From NCBI GenBank assembly GCA_937989795.1, contig CALKBB010000333.1, positions 1 to 9,743 on the forward strand: a stretch of 9,743 nucleotides of DNA. The letters run 5' to 3'. Positions 1 through 4,635 of this stretch are shown piece after piece; positions within the stretch are counted from its first letter, which is position 1, and every line of letters starts with the position of its first letter. Position numbers and translations under genes: made by a program. The notes below the pieces were generated by a model. The model was not told where the DNA came from. It ran no database searches and saw only the letters and a program-made list of their open reading frames with translations. The DNA comes from an uncultured Collinsella sp. (GTDB lineage Bacteria > Actinomycetota > Coriobacteriia > Coriobacteriales > Coriobacteriaceae).

Positions 1-253
1 GCGCGGTACATCCGGTCCGACCGGGCCGCGCGGCAAGGAGATATATTGCCAGACCGCGAAGCCGAGTGGGACGTCAATTCCACTCTTCACAAGTCCTACA
101 CAACATATCGCTTCCTATATAAGTAATAGAAAGGCTGGTGCAGAAATACTGCACGTATCAGATGATGACCCTTCGGTTAGGAGATATATACAGATCGGTC
201 ACCTGTAAGTGTCTATCTACCCGCGCTTTTACAATATAAACAGGGCGCTTTCG
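1..253. other. Gene-free, hairpin-rich stretch at the left edge
   Basis: No convincing coding frame is present. Several inverted repeats lie close together: 12-16 with 20-24 (CCGGT/ACCGG), 32-36 with 46-50 (GGCAA/TTGCC), 64-69 with 80-85 (GAGTGG/CCACTC), 111-118 with 126-133 (8 pairs, one G-U on the minus strand), 138-143 with 149-154 (GTGCAG/CTGCAC, loop AAATA), and 164-170 with 197-203 (7 pairs, one G-U). An 11-mer, AGGAGATATAT, occurs at 36-46 and again at 179-189. All neighbours are on the minus strand and the rplT terminator lies just upstream in that direction. The most natural reading is therefore the promoter and structured 5' leader of a minus-strand gene beyond the edge. The density of hairpins is seen; the leader role is inferred. 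Confidence 0.4.
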
Positions 254-293
254 ATAAAAAGGAGGGAGTGCCGCGCACAGTGCGACACTCCCC
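254..293 (-). terminator. Intrinsic terminator of the infC-rpmI-rplT operon
   Basis: On the minus strand a 7-bp stem (GGGAGTG at 264-270 on the plus strand pairing with CACTCCC at 286-292) encloses a GC-rich loop that can itself pair. It is followed by CCTTTTTATC, a short U-tract in the transcript. It lies about 20 bases after the rplT stop codon, where an operon terminator is expected. Confidence 0.85.
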
Positions 294-313
294 TAGCGAT
301 TCAACAGAATCTA

Positions 314-673
314 TTAGGCCTCGAGAGCCTTCTTGGCAATGGCAGCCAGCTCGTTGAAGGACTCGATGTCCTCGTAAGCCATCTGAGCCAGGACCTTGCG
401 GTCGAGCTCGATACCGGCAACCTTCAGGCCGTGCATGAACTGAGAGTAAGAGATGTCGTTCAGGCGAGCAGCAGCGTTGATGCGGGTGATCCAGAGAGAG
501 CGAATCTCGCGCTTCTTGTTGCGACGGTCACGATACTGATACTGCAGGGAGTGCTGGACCTGCTCTTTAGCATGCTTGTAAGTACGCGAAGCGGCACCGT
601 AGTAACCCTTCGCACGGTGCATAACGGTACGGCGCTTCTTCTTGGCGGCAACAGCGCGCTTAATACGTGCCAT
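314..673 (-). CDS. rplT: 50S ribosomal protein L20
   Basis: L20 binds 23S rRNA early in assembly of the large ribosomal subunit. The protein is 119 aa, the normal family length. It begins MARIKRAVAAKKKRRTV and continues with the very basic N-terminal extension and the conserved AKGYYGAASRTYKHAKEQV stretch at about residues 21-39. The C-terminal globular part contains LWITRINAAAR and YSQFMHGLKVAGIELDRKVL. The start is ATG with AGGAG about 10 bases upstream. It is the last gene of the infC-rpmI-rplT operon, 46 bases after rpmI, and is followed at once by an intrinsic terminator. In several bacteria L20 represses its own operon by binding the mRNA. Here the infC leader carries a terminator-type structure that would suit this control, although L20 binding is inferred. 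Confidence 0.97.
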   Translation of the reverse strand: MARIKRAVAAKKKRRTVMHRAKGYYGAASRTYKHAKEQVQHSLQYQYRDRRNKKREIRSLWITRINAAARLNDISYSQFMHGLKVAGIELDRKVLAQMAYEDIESFNELAAIAKKALEA

Positions 674-719
674 GTTCTATCAACTCCTAGACGGTTAAAC
701 GAAAAACGGGAACGCGAAC

Positions 720-911
720 TTAGGCGAGACGCGACTTGATGACCTTGCGGTCGGCAGCGGCGATCTCGGTCTCCTGACGGAAGCCACGCTTACGCTTGGT
801 GGACTTCTTGCTCAGGATGTGGCTCTTGAAAGCCTTGGCGCGCATAAGCTTGCCGGTACCAGTCTTGCGGAAACGCTTCTTGGTGCCGCTGTGGGACTTC
901 ATCTTAGGCAT
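720..911 (-). CDS. rpmI: 50S ribosomal protein L35
   Basis: Small, highly basic large-subunit protein of 63 aa, close to the usual 64-66. It begins MPKMKSHSGTKKRFRKTGTG, the L35 signature, followed by KLMRAKAFKSHILSKKSTKRKRGFR. The ATG has AAGGAG about 6-7 bases upstream. It sits 32 bases after infC and 46 bases before rplT, the order seen in most bacteria, so the three genes are almost certainly one transcription unit. It has nothing unusual. Confidence 0.97.
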   Translation of the reverse strand: MPKMKSHSGTKKRFRKTGTGKLMRAKAFKSHILSKKSTKRKRGFRQETEIAAADRKVIKSRLA

Positions 912-943
912 GAAATACTCCTTAATCGGTTACAGAACACTAG

Positions 944-1498
944 TTACTTGGTATCGCTTGCCGCTTTATCCTCATCGAAGGCGCCCTTAATCGGGGCGAG
1001 CAGCATAAGCATGTTACGGCCTTCCATCTTAGGCTTGGACTCGACCGTAGCGTAAGGCTTGAGATCCTCGGCGAGACGCTCGAGAACGTTAAGGCCCTGC
1101 TCCGGGTGAGCCATCTCACGGCCGCGGAACATGATGGTGATCTTAACGCGTGCGCCCTTCTTGAGGAAACGCAGAACGTGGCCCTTCTTGGTCTCGTAGT
1201 CGCCAACGTCGATCTTGGGTCGGAACTTCATTTCCTTGACCTCGACCTTGGACTGGTTCTTACGAGCGGCCTTGGCCTTCATGGCCTGCTGGTACTTGAA
1301 CTTACCGTAGTCCATGACCTTGCAGACCGGCGGCTCCGCGTTGGGAGCGATCTCGACCAGGTCGAGACCCTGATCGTCGGCGACGCGCTGGGCATCGCGG
1401 ATGGCGAACAGGCCGAGCTGAGAGCCATCGACGCCAATCAAACGGCACGAAGATGCAGTGATCTCGTCGTTGATGCGGGTGTCATCAGACTTAGCTAT
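944..1498 (-). CDS. infC: Translation initiation factor IF-3, probably with an AUA start
   Basis: IF-3 binds the 30S subunit, prevents premature 50S joining and checks start-codon/initiator-tRNA pairing. The N-domain holds DDTRINDEITA and LGLFAIRDAQRVAD. The family signature PPVCKVMDYGKFKYQ leads into the basic linker, and the C-domain has KFRPKIDVGDYETKKGHV and MFRGREMAHPEQG. From the start chosen here the product is 184 aa. An in-frame ATG exists 15 bases further upstream (1511-1513), but a run of seven T precedes it rather than a ribosome-binding site. The strong site GGAGGT (1506-1511) overlaps that ATG and is spaced 7-8 bases from an ATA codon at 1496-1498. IF-3 genes are known for non-AUG starts (AUU in E. 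coli), which IF-3 itself discriminates against. The family call is certain; the AUA start is inferred from spacing. A conventional annotation would end at 1513. Confidence 0.95.
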   Translation of the reverse strand: MAKSDDTRINDEITASSCRLIGVDGSQLGLFAIRDAQRVADDQGLDLVEIAPNAEPPVCKVMDYGKFKYQQAMKAKAARKNQSKVEVKEMKFRPKIDVGDYETKKGHVLRFLKKGARVKITIMFRGREMAHPEQGLNVLERLAEDLKPYATVESKPKMEGRNMLMLLAPIKGAFDEDKAASDTK

Positions 1499-1505
1499 TT
1501 TCCCT

Positions 1506-1511
1506 ACCTCC
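1506..1511 (-). promoter_or_regulatory. infC ribosome-binding site that decides the start
   Basis: GGAGGT on the minus strand is the only good Shine-Dalgarno sequence near the start of infC. It overlaps the last base of the upstream ATG (1511-1513) and so cannot serve it. It is ideally spaced for the ATA at 1496-1498, with AGGGAAA between them. Confidence 0.8.
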
Positions 1512-1517
1512 ATTCAT

Positions 1518-1552
1518 AAAAAAATAACCCGGCACTTCTCAGCAGCCAGGTC
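1518..1552 (-). terminator. Transcription attenuator in the infC leader
   Basis: On the minus strand ACCTGGC pairs with GCCGGGT (plus-strand arms 1527-1533 and 1545-1551; one G-U, and a further G-U can be added at the base), with an 11-nt loop. The hairpin is followed by TATTTTTTTA, with seven T in a row. This is a textbook intrinsic terminator, but it stands only about 5 bases before the first infC ATG and so downstream of the operon promoter, which marks it as an attenuator. Confidence 0.8.
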
Positions 1553-1675
1553 GTACACATAGACATCCTCGATTTGAGGAAGTGAATCTAAGTTGTATGA
1601 CCAGTCAGCTGCTCATTGGCGCCAAAAGGTGGGGACCCTCGGGTTCCTCTTTAGGGCATTGCGGGAACAACGCCT
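1518..1675 (-). promoter_or_regulatory. Structured infC-rpmI-rplT mRNA leader (L20-leader type)
   Basis: About 160 nt lie between the proposed transcription start (near 1675) and infC. In transcript order I see a 7-bp hairpin, GGCGTTG with CAATGCC, in the first 25 nt. A second hairpin is built on GGAACC/GGTCCC, and the palindrome TTGGCGCCAA follows. Then comes an arm AGCAGC...GGTC (plus 1599-1602 and 1608-1613) that can pair with GACC...GCTGCT (plus 1541-1546 and 1549-1552). That second pairing uses the 5' half of the attenuator stem, so the two structures exclude each other, as in an antiterminator. The enclosed loop contains a small 5-bp hairpin (1566-1570 with 1576-1580). L20 is known to repress infC operons through leader RNA in E. 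coli and, by attenuation, in Bacillus subtilis. That L20 is the ligand here is inferred. Confidence 0.7.
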
Positions 1676-1680
1676 TGTGG

Positions 1681-1689
1681 ATAATAACA
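1681..1689 (-). promoter_or_regulatory. Extended -10 promoter of the infC operon
   Basis: TGTTATTAT on the minus strand has the TGn extension plus a -10 box (TATTAT) matching TATAAT at 5 of 6 positions. The -35 position is poor, as is usual for extended -10 promoters. Transcription would begin near 1675. The box lies between the tRNA-Leu terminator and the structured leader, exactly where the operon promoter is needed. Confidence 0.55.
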
Positions 1690-1719
1690 CGCGCAGCGCG
1701 TTATCACATTACGTACACG

Positions 1720-1742
1720 AAAAAGGGGGCCTTGACCCCCTT
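1720..1742 (-). terminator. Intrinsic terminator of tRNA-Leu
   Basis: On the minus strand AAGGGGG, a 6-nt loop TCAAGG and CCCCCTT form a 7-bp stem (plus arms 1723-1729 and 1736-1742). The stem runs directly into TTTTT. It lies about 20 bases after the tRNA 3' end and before the infC promoter. Confidence 0.9.
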
Positions 1743-1761
1743 GAACGCTCTTTTGCATGTA

Positions 1762-1848
1762 TGGTGCCCGAGGCGAGACTCGAACTCGCACGTTGTTGCC
1801 AACGGTGGATTTTGAGTCCACTGCGTCTGCCAATTCCGCCACTCGGGC
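1762..1848 (-). tRNA. tRNA-Leu (anticodon CAA)
   Basis: The 87-nt gene folds as a class II tRNA. The acceptor GCCCGAG pairs with CTCGGGC, and discriminator A and an encoded CCA follow. The D-stem is GCG/CGC with the GG-containing loop. The anticodon stem GTGGA/TCCAC holds the loop CTCAAAA, so the anticodon is CAA and it reads UUG. The long variable arm CGTTG-GCAA-CAACG is typical of Leu, and the T-arm GCGAG-TTCGAGT-CTCGC is regular. It starts about 40 bases after the transglutaminase gene. Its promoter is not obvious; a poor -10 (TAAACT) lies near the end of that gene, so read-through from upstream is possible. Its own terminator follows. Confidence 0.97.
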
Positions 1849-1887
1849 ACGTAATGCGTGAGTTAGTTTATCACAGCTTTCTGTTGA

Positions 1888-3321
1888 TTAGTCCGAAAAT
1901 GGAACTTCGAGCATTTCGATGAGTTCGACCGTGCGTAGCATCTCGCGCTGACGGCATCCGCGACCGTCGACCGAAGCCTCACCCATCTGGTTATCGTAGG
2001 GGTCCTCGCGCATGCCGTCGAAAGAGGGCTCAAACTCTGCCTGGAATCGATTGTTGGCCACCATACGCCATGGGTCGAGATTGCCAAAGTAGTGACGGCG
2101 GCGCCACTCCTCCCCCATCCTGCGAGCAGAAGATCCAAATGACACGTCGGCGTTGAGCCAACCGGTCTGCGGCGTATAGAACTCAGCCCAATCGTGCGGC
2201 CCCACCGAATCGGGCGCAACATACAGGCCGCTCTGCCAACGGGCAGGAACGCCCGCAATGCGGCACATGGTGATAAACGTGAGCGCCATAACACCGCAAT
2301 CGCCGCGGAGCGAGTGTGCACAGTCATCGGCAATAGATCCCAAAAGCAGGTACGGTGGCTGATAGCGATAGTCGATATGCTGTGTCAGGTAATCATAGAT
2401 AGCACGAGCGCAATCGAGCGGATCCTCGAGCCCGTCAATAACACGCTCCGTCAGCTGTCGCAGGTACGGCGTAAACGCAATGTGCGGACGGTCCTCGGAG
2501 GTGTCCTCGGGCAGGGGCGCGTCCATACACGGATGCGCCGGAAGCGCACCCCCATAGATATCGCGATAAGCGGCATCGATTTGATAGCGATAGGTCACCG
2601 AGAATGAATGTTTAGTCGAAGATGTCCAAGAGGCAGTACGAGCCGAAGCGTCTTCAGAGGCAACGGTACCCTCCGACGTCATATCGAGAACCTCGATATG
2701 AGACTGTTGACGACAGGTGGCGGCAACGGGTAGCCACGCGCGAACAGCCTCTCCCTCCAGAGCCCCGGGGACAGACACGGATGCCTTAAGCGTAATAGTG
2801 CGAGACAGCCCGCCCTGCGACTCCATCTCCTCGAGCATCTGGTTGCGCAGTGCAATTCCATCCGCAGAATCGGGACGCAGGCCCGGAACCTCCTTGGGAT
2901 ACACGCGCAAAGAATCAAGGAAGTTGTCAAGAACGAACAGTTCGCCATCGATAAAGCGCCAATCGATACGTTTGCGCTCAATCAGGTCGTCAAACTGCTC
3001 ATCGGTAAACTCAGGCCACTCCTCGCGGATCATCTCGATAGCCCGATCACGCGACACCGAAAAATGAAGCGGCGTCTCAAGCATGCGATACCGCTCGGCA
3101 CGAACGCAGGCAGCAAGCGAGGAATCAAGATCTTGGGCAAGCAGGCGATCGCAAGCCTCAATAGCCTGCGAAAGATACCCTGCATCCTTTAAACGCAGGA
3201 TCTCGGGCGGCAGTCCAATATCGAGATGGCGAAAGTCATCACAGCAAACATCAACCAAGCACCCAACCGGCCCCTCGGCAATAACCTTCCCATCAGCAGG
3301 CGACACGTTAATTACAGCCAT
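1888..3321 (-). CDS. Transglutaminase-like (cysteine protease fold) protein
   Basis: A 477-aa soluble protein with no signal peptide or membrane segment. The C-terminal half is a transglutaminase-like core. The catalytic triad is visible as Cys342 in LRGDCGVMALTF, His376 in GPHDWAEFY and Asp392 in GWLNADVSFG (numbered from the ATG). Before it, about residues 170-260 look like the beta-rich domain that often precedes such cores. The N-terminal 150 residues are helical and TPR-like (SQAIEACDRLLAQD), followed by EEWPEFTDEQFDDLIERKRI and DWRFIDGELFVLDNF, a pattern I associate with gut-bacterial transglutaminase-like proteins of unknown function. Bacterial members are usually peptidases or amidases rather than cross-linkers; the substrate is unknown. 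The ATG at 3319-3321 has GGAG 7 bases upstream. An in-frame GTG at 3337-3339 would add six residues but starts only about 10 bases after the likely transcription start. It appears to be monocistronic, or read through into tRNA-Leu. Confidence 0.85.
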   Translation of the reverse strand: MAVINVSPADGKVIAEGPVGCLVDVCCDDFRHLDIGLPPEILRLKDAGYLSQAIEACDRLLAQDLDSSLAACVRAERYRMLETPLHFSVSRDRAIEMIREEWPEFTDEQFDDLIERKRIDWRFIDGELFVLDNFLDSLRVYPKEVPGLRPDSADGIALRNQMLEEMESQGGLSRTITLKASVSVPGALEGEAVRAWLPVAATCRQQSHIEVLDMTSEGTVASEDASARTASWTSSTKHSFSVTYRYQIDAAYRDIYGGALPAHPCMDAPLPEDTSEDRPHIAFTPYLRQLTERVIDGLEDPLDCARAIYDYLTQHIDYRYQPPYLLLGSIADDCAHSLRGDCGVMALTFITMCRIAGVPARWQSGLYVAPDSVGPHDWAEFYTPQTGWLNADVSFGSSARRMGEEWRRRHYFGNLDPWRMVANNRFQAEFEPSFDGMREDPYDNQMGEASVDGRGCRQREMLRTVELIEMLEVPFSD

Positions 3322-3356
3322 ACCAAAACTCCAAGTCACTAGAACCCTTGAAGCCC

Positions 3357-3385
3357 ATTGTACCGAGATAAAAAGAAAGCCCCAA
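3357..3385 (-). promoter_or_regulatory. Promoter of the transglutaminase-like gene
   Basis: On the minus strand TTGGGG (3380-3385) and TACAAT (3357-3362, 5 of 6 to the consensus) are separated by 17 bases. Transcription would start near 3350, giving a leader of about 30 nt that contains the GGAG site used by the ATG. The -35 box overlaps the stem of a terminator-like structure. Confidence 0.5.
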
Positions 3386-3395
3386 CAAAGGAGCC
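3370..3395 (-). terminator. Second, smaller intrinsic terminator after fba
   Basis: On the minus strand GCTCC, loop TTTGTT and GGGGC form a 5-bp stem with one U-G pair (plus arms 3379-3383 and 3390-3394), followed by TTTCTTTTT. It would catch read-through past the large fba hairpin. It overlaps the predicted -35 region of the next promoter. Confidence 0.55.
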
Positions 3396-3460
3396 ATCAA
3401 CACCGCCGAACGGTAGTCAAATAAATAATTCAGCCCAGTAACCCTGCGGCGTTAAACAAA

Positions 3461-3553
3461 GGAAGCCCCGTCCCCCGGAACTGTTTCCTTGGCGCGACTT
3501 CTGGCGAAGCCAGGTGAGCGCAAAGGAAACAGTGTAGGGGGGACGGGGCTTCC
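3461..3553 (-). terminator. 93-nt near-perfect stem-loop after fba (terminator and/or dispersed repeat)
   Basis: The outer arms are perfect 16-mers, GGAAGCCCCGTCCCCC (3461-3476) and its complement (3538-3553). Inside an internal loop of 4/5 nt come ten more pairs, CTGTTTCCTT (3481-3490) with AAGGAAACAG (3523-3532). One mismatch follows, then GCGC/GCGC (3492-3495 with 3518-3521), another small internal loop, and CTGGC-GAA-GCCAG (3501-3513) at the tip. About 35 base pairs form in all. On the minus strand it begins about 20 bases after the fba stop and is followed by TTTGTTTAAC, so it can terminate fba. It is much longer than an ordinary terminator, which suggests an intergenic palindromic repeat reused as one. 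I see no flanking target duplication. Confidence 0.75.
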
Positions 3554-3573
3554 GGCGGGTAGTTTAGCGACGC

Positions 3574-4440
3574 TTACGCCTTGTTGACGGAGCCAAACTC
3601 CTCCATGAGCTCCTTGGTGCGGGCAACGATGTTGTCGCGACCAGGCTTAAGAAGCTTGCGGGGGTCGAAGCCCTTGCCCTGCTGATCCTTGCCAGCCTCG
3701 ATGTACTCGCGGACACCCTTGGCGAAGACGAGCTGCAGGTCGGTGTTGACGTTGATCTTGGAGATGCCCAGGGAGATGGCCTTCTTGATCTGATCCTCGG
3801 GGATGCCGGTGCCACCGTGCAGGACGAGGGGCAGGTCGCCGGTCTGAGCCTTGATCTCGCCCAGGCGCTCGAAGGAAAGGCCAGCCCAGTCGGCGGGATA
3901 CACGCCGTGGATGTTGCCGATGCCGCAGGCGAGGAAGTCGACGCCCAGGTCAGCGATCTGCTTGCACTCAGCAGGATCAGCGAGCTCACCGTTGGAGGTC
4001 ACGCCGTCCTCGGTGCCGCCGATGCCGCCGACCTCGGCCTCGATGGACATACCCTTGGAGTGGGCAAGCTCAACGAGCTCCTTGGTGCGGTCGAGGTTAA
4101 GCTGGAAGGTCTCCTCGTGAGAGCCGTCATACATGATGGACGTGAAGCCGGCCTCGATGCACTTGAAGCAGTCCTCGTAAGAACCGTGATCGAGGTGAAG
4201 GGCGACGGGAACGGTAACGCCCGTGGCCTCGACGGCAGCCTTGACCATGTCGGCGCAGACCTTGAAACCGCCCATCCACTTAGCGGCACCAGCGGTGCAC
4301 TGAAGGATCAGCGGAGACTTGGCCTCCTCGGCGGCCTGGAGAATAGCCAGGGTCCACTCGAGGTTGTTGGTGTTGAAGGCACCGAGAGCGTACTTGCCGG
4401 CCTCGGCCTTCTTGAGCATGTCTGCTGCGTTGACGAGCAT
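3574..4440 (-). CDS. fba: Class II fructose-1,6-bisphosphate aldolase
   Basis: Zinc-dependent aldolase that cleaves fructose-1,6-bisphosphate to dihydroxyacetone phosphate and glyceraldehyde-3-phosphate in glycolysis, and runs in reverse in gluconeogenesis. It is 288 aa, a normal length for the shorter class II (FbaA/GatY/KbaY-like) enzymes. The catalytic Asp84 and zinc-ligand His85 lie in ALHLDHGSYEDC. GSHEETF and EAEVGGIGGTEDG follow, then zinc-ligand His178 in GNIHGVYP and His208 in VLHGGTGIP. The phosphate-binding KINVNTDLQ stands at about 228-236. The frame is open upstream to 4536, but ATG 4438-4440 has a perfect AGGAGG 8 bases upstream and gives the usual N-terminus, MLVNAADMLKKAEAGKYALG. 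Tagatose-bisphosphate aldolase is a close alternative within the family, but no tagatose or galactitol genes are nearby. The gene stands alone with its own promoter and terminators. Confidence 0.96.
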   Translation of the reverse strand: MLVNAADMLKKAEAGKYALGAFNTNNLEWTLAILQAAEEAKSPLILQCTAGAAKWMGGFKVCADMVKAAVEATGVTVPVALHLDHGSYEDCFKCIEAGFTSIMYDGSHEETFQLNLDRTKELVELAHSKGMSIEAEVGGIGGTEDGVTSNGELADPAECKQIADLGVDFLACGIGNIHGVYPADWAGLSFERLGEIKAQTGDLPLVLHGGTGIPEDQIKKAISLGISKINVNTDLQLVFAKGVREYIEAGKDQQGKGFDPRKLLKPGRDNIVARTKELMEEFGSVNKA

Positions 4441-4480
4441 AAAAGAAACCTCCTGTAAGGTTGCTCCGATAACGCCTGAG

Positions 4481-4489
4481 ATTTTACCA
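4481..4489 (-). promoter_or_regulatory. Extended -10 promoter of fba
   Basis: TGGTAAAAT on the minus strand carries the TGn extension and a -10 box (TAAAAT) at 5 of 6 consensus positions. The -35 region is weak. Transcription would start near 4474, giving a leader of about 34 nt that contains the AGGAGG of fba. Confidence 0.55.
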
Positions 4490-4505
4490 CGGCGTACCCG
4501 AGCAT

Positions 4506-4517
4506 AAACGTTCGTTT
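4506..4517. promoter_or_regulatory. Inverted repeat over the fba -35 region, possible operator
   Basis: AAACG-TT-CGTTT is a perfect 5-bp inverted repeat with a 2-bp centre. It overlaps the expected -35 position (about 4504-4509) of the fba promoter. This placement suits a repressor or activator site. No regulator is identified, and a repeat this short can arise by chance. Confidence 0.3.
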
Positions 4518-4582
4518 GTTCAGGAATATCGTCCAAACAGACTTTTTTTGACCGTTTGCCCTACGGAATCGACCCGTTGGGG

Positions 4583-4624
4583 AAAAATAGCTTGACGTCT
4601 GGACGCTTCTCGTGCTTCAGAAGC
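4583..4624 (-). terminator. Possible weak terminator after the metallo-hydrolase gene
   Basis: On the minus strand GCTTCT pairs with AGAAGC (plus arms 4605-4610 and 4619-4624). A T-run, TATTTTT, follows only about 14 bases after the stem. This spacing is poor for a standard intrinsic terminator, so the call is tentative. It lies just after the ancestral stop codon of the upstream gene. Confidence 0.3.
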
Positions 4625-4635
4625 TGACTATAAAG

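Noticed and set aside
209..739. 176-aa open frame on the plus strand
   Set aside because: It runs through the operon terminator and antisense to rplT. It has no convincing ribosome-binding site or domain.
1493..1517. Tiny ORF from ATG 1515-1517 (8 codons to a TAA) overlapping the infC start
   Set aside because: No ribosome-binding site precedes it, only the T-run of the attenuator. It contains the infC Shine-Dalgarno and looks accidental.
1594..1842. Short open frames over the tRNA-Leu region on both strands
   Set aside because: The minus-strand frame is a translation of the tRNA gene itself (the common 'MAELADAVDSK' artefact); the plus-strand ones are antisense to it.
3817..4458. 213-aa open frame on the plus strand
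   Set aside because: Antisense to fba, whose active-site motifs are all present. Its low-complexity Ala/Leu/Gly/Asp-rich composition is an artefact of codon bias.
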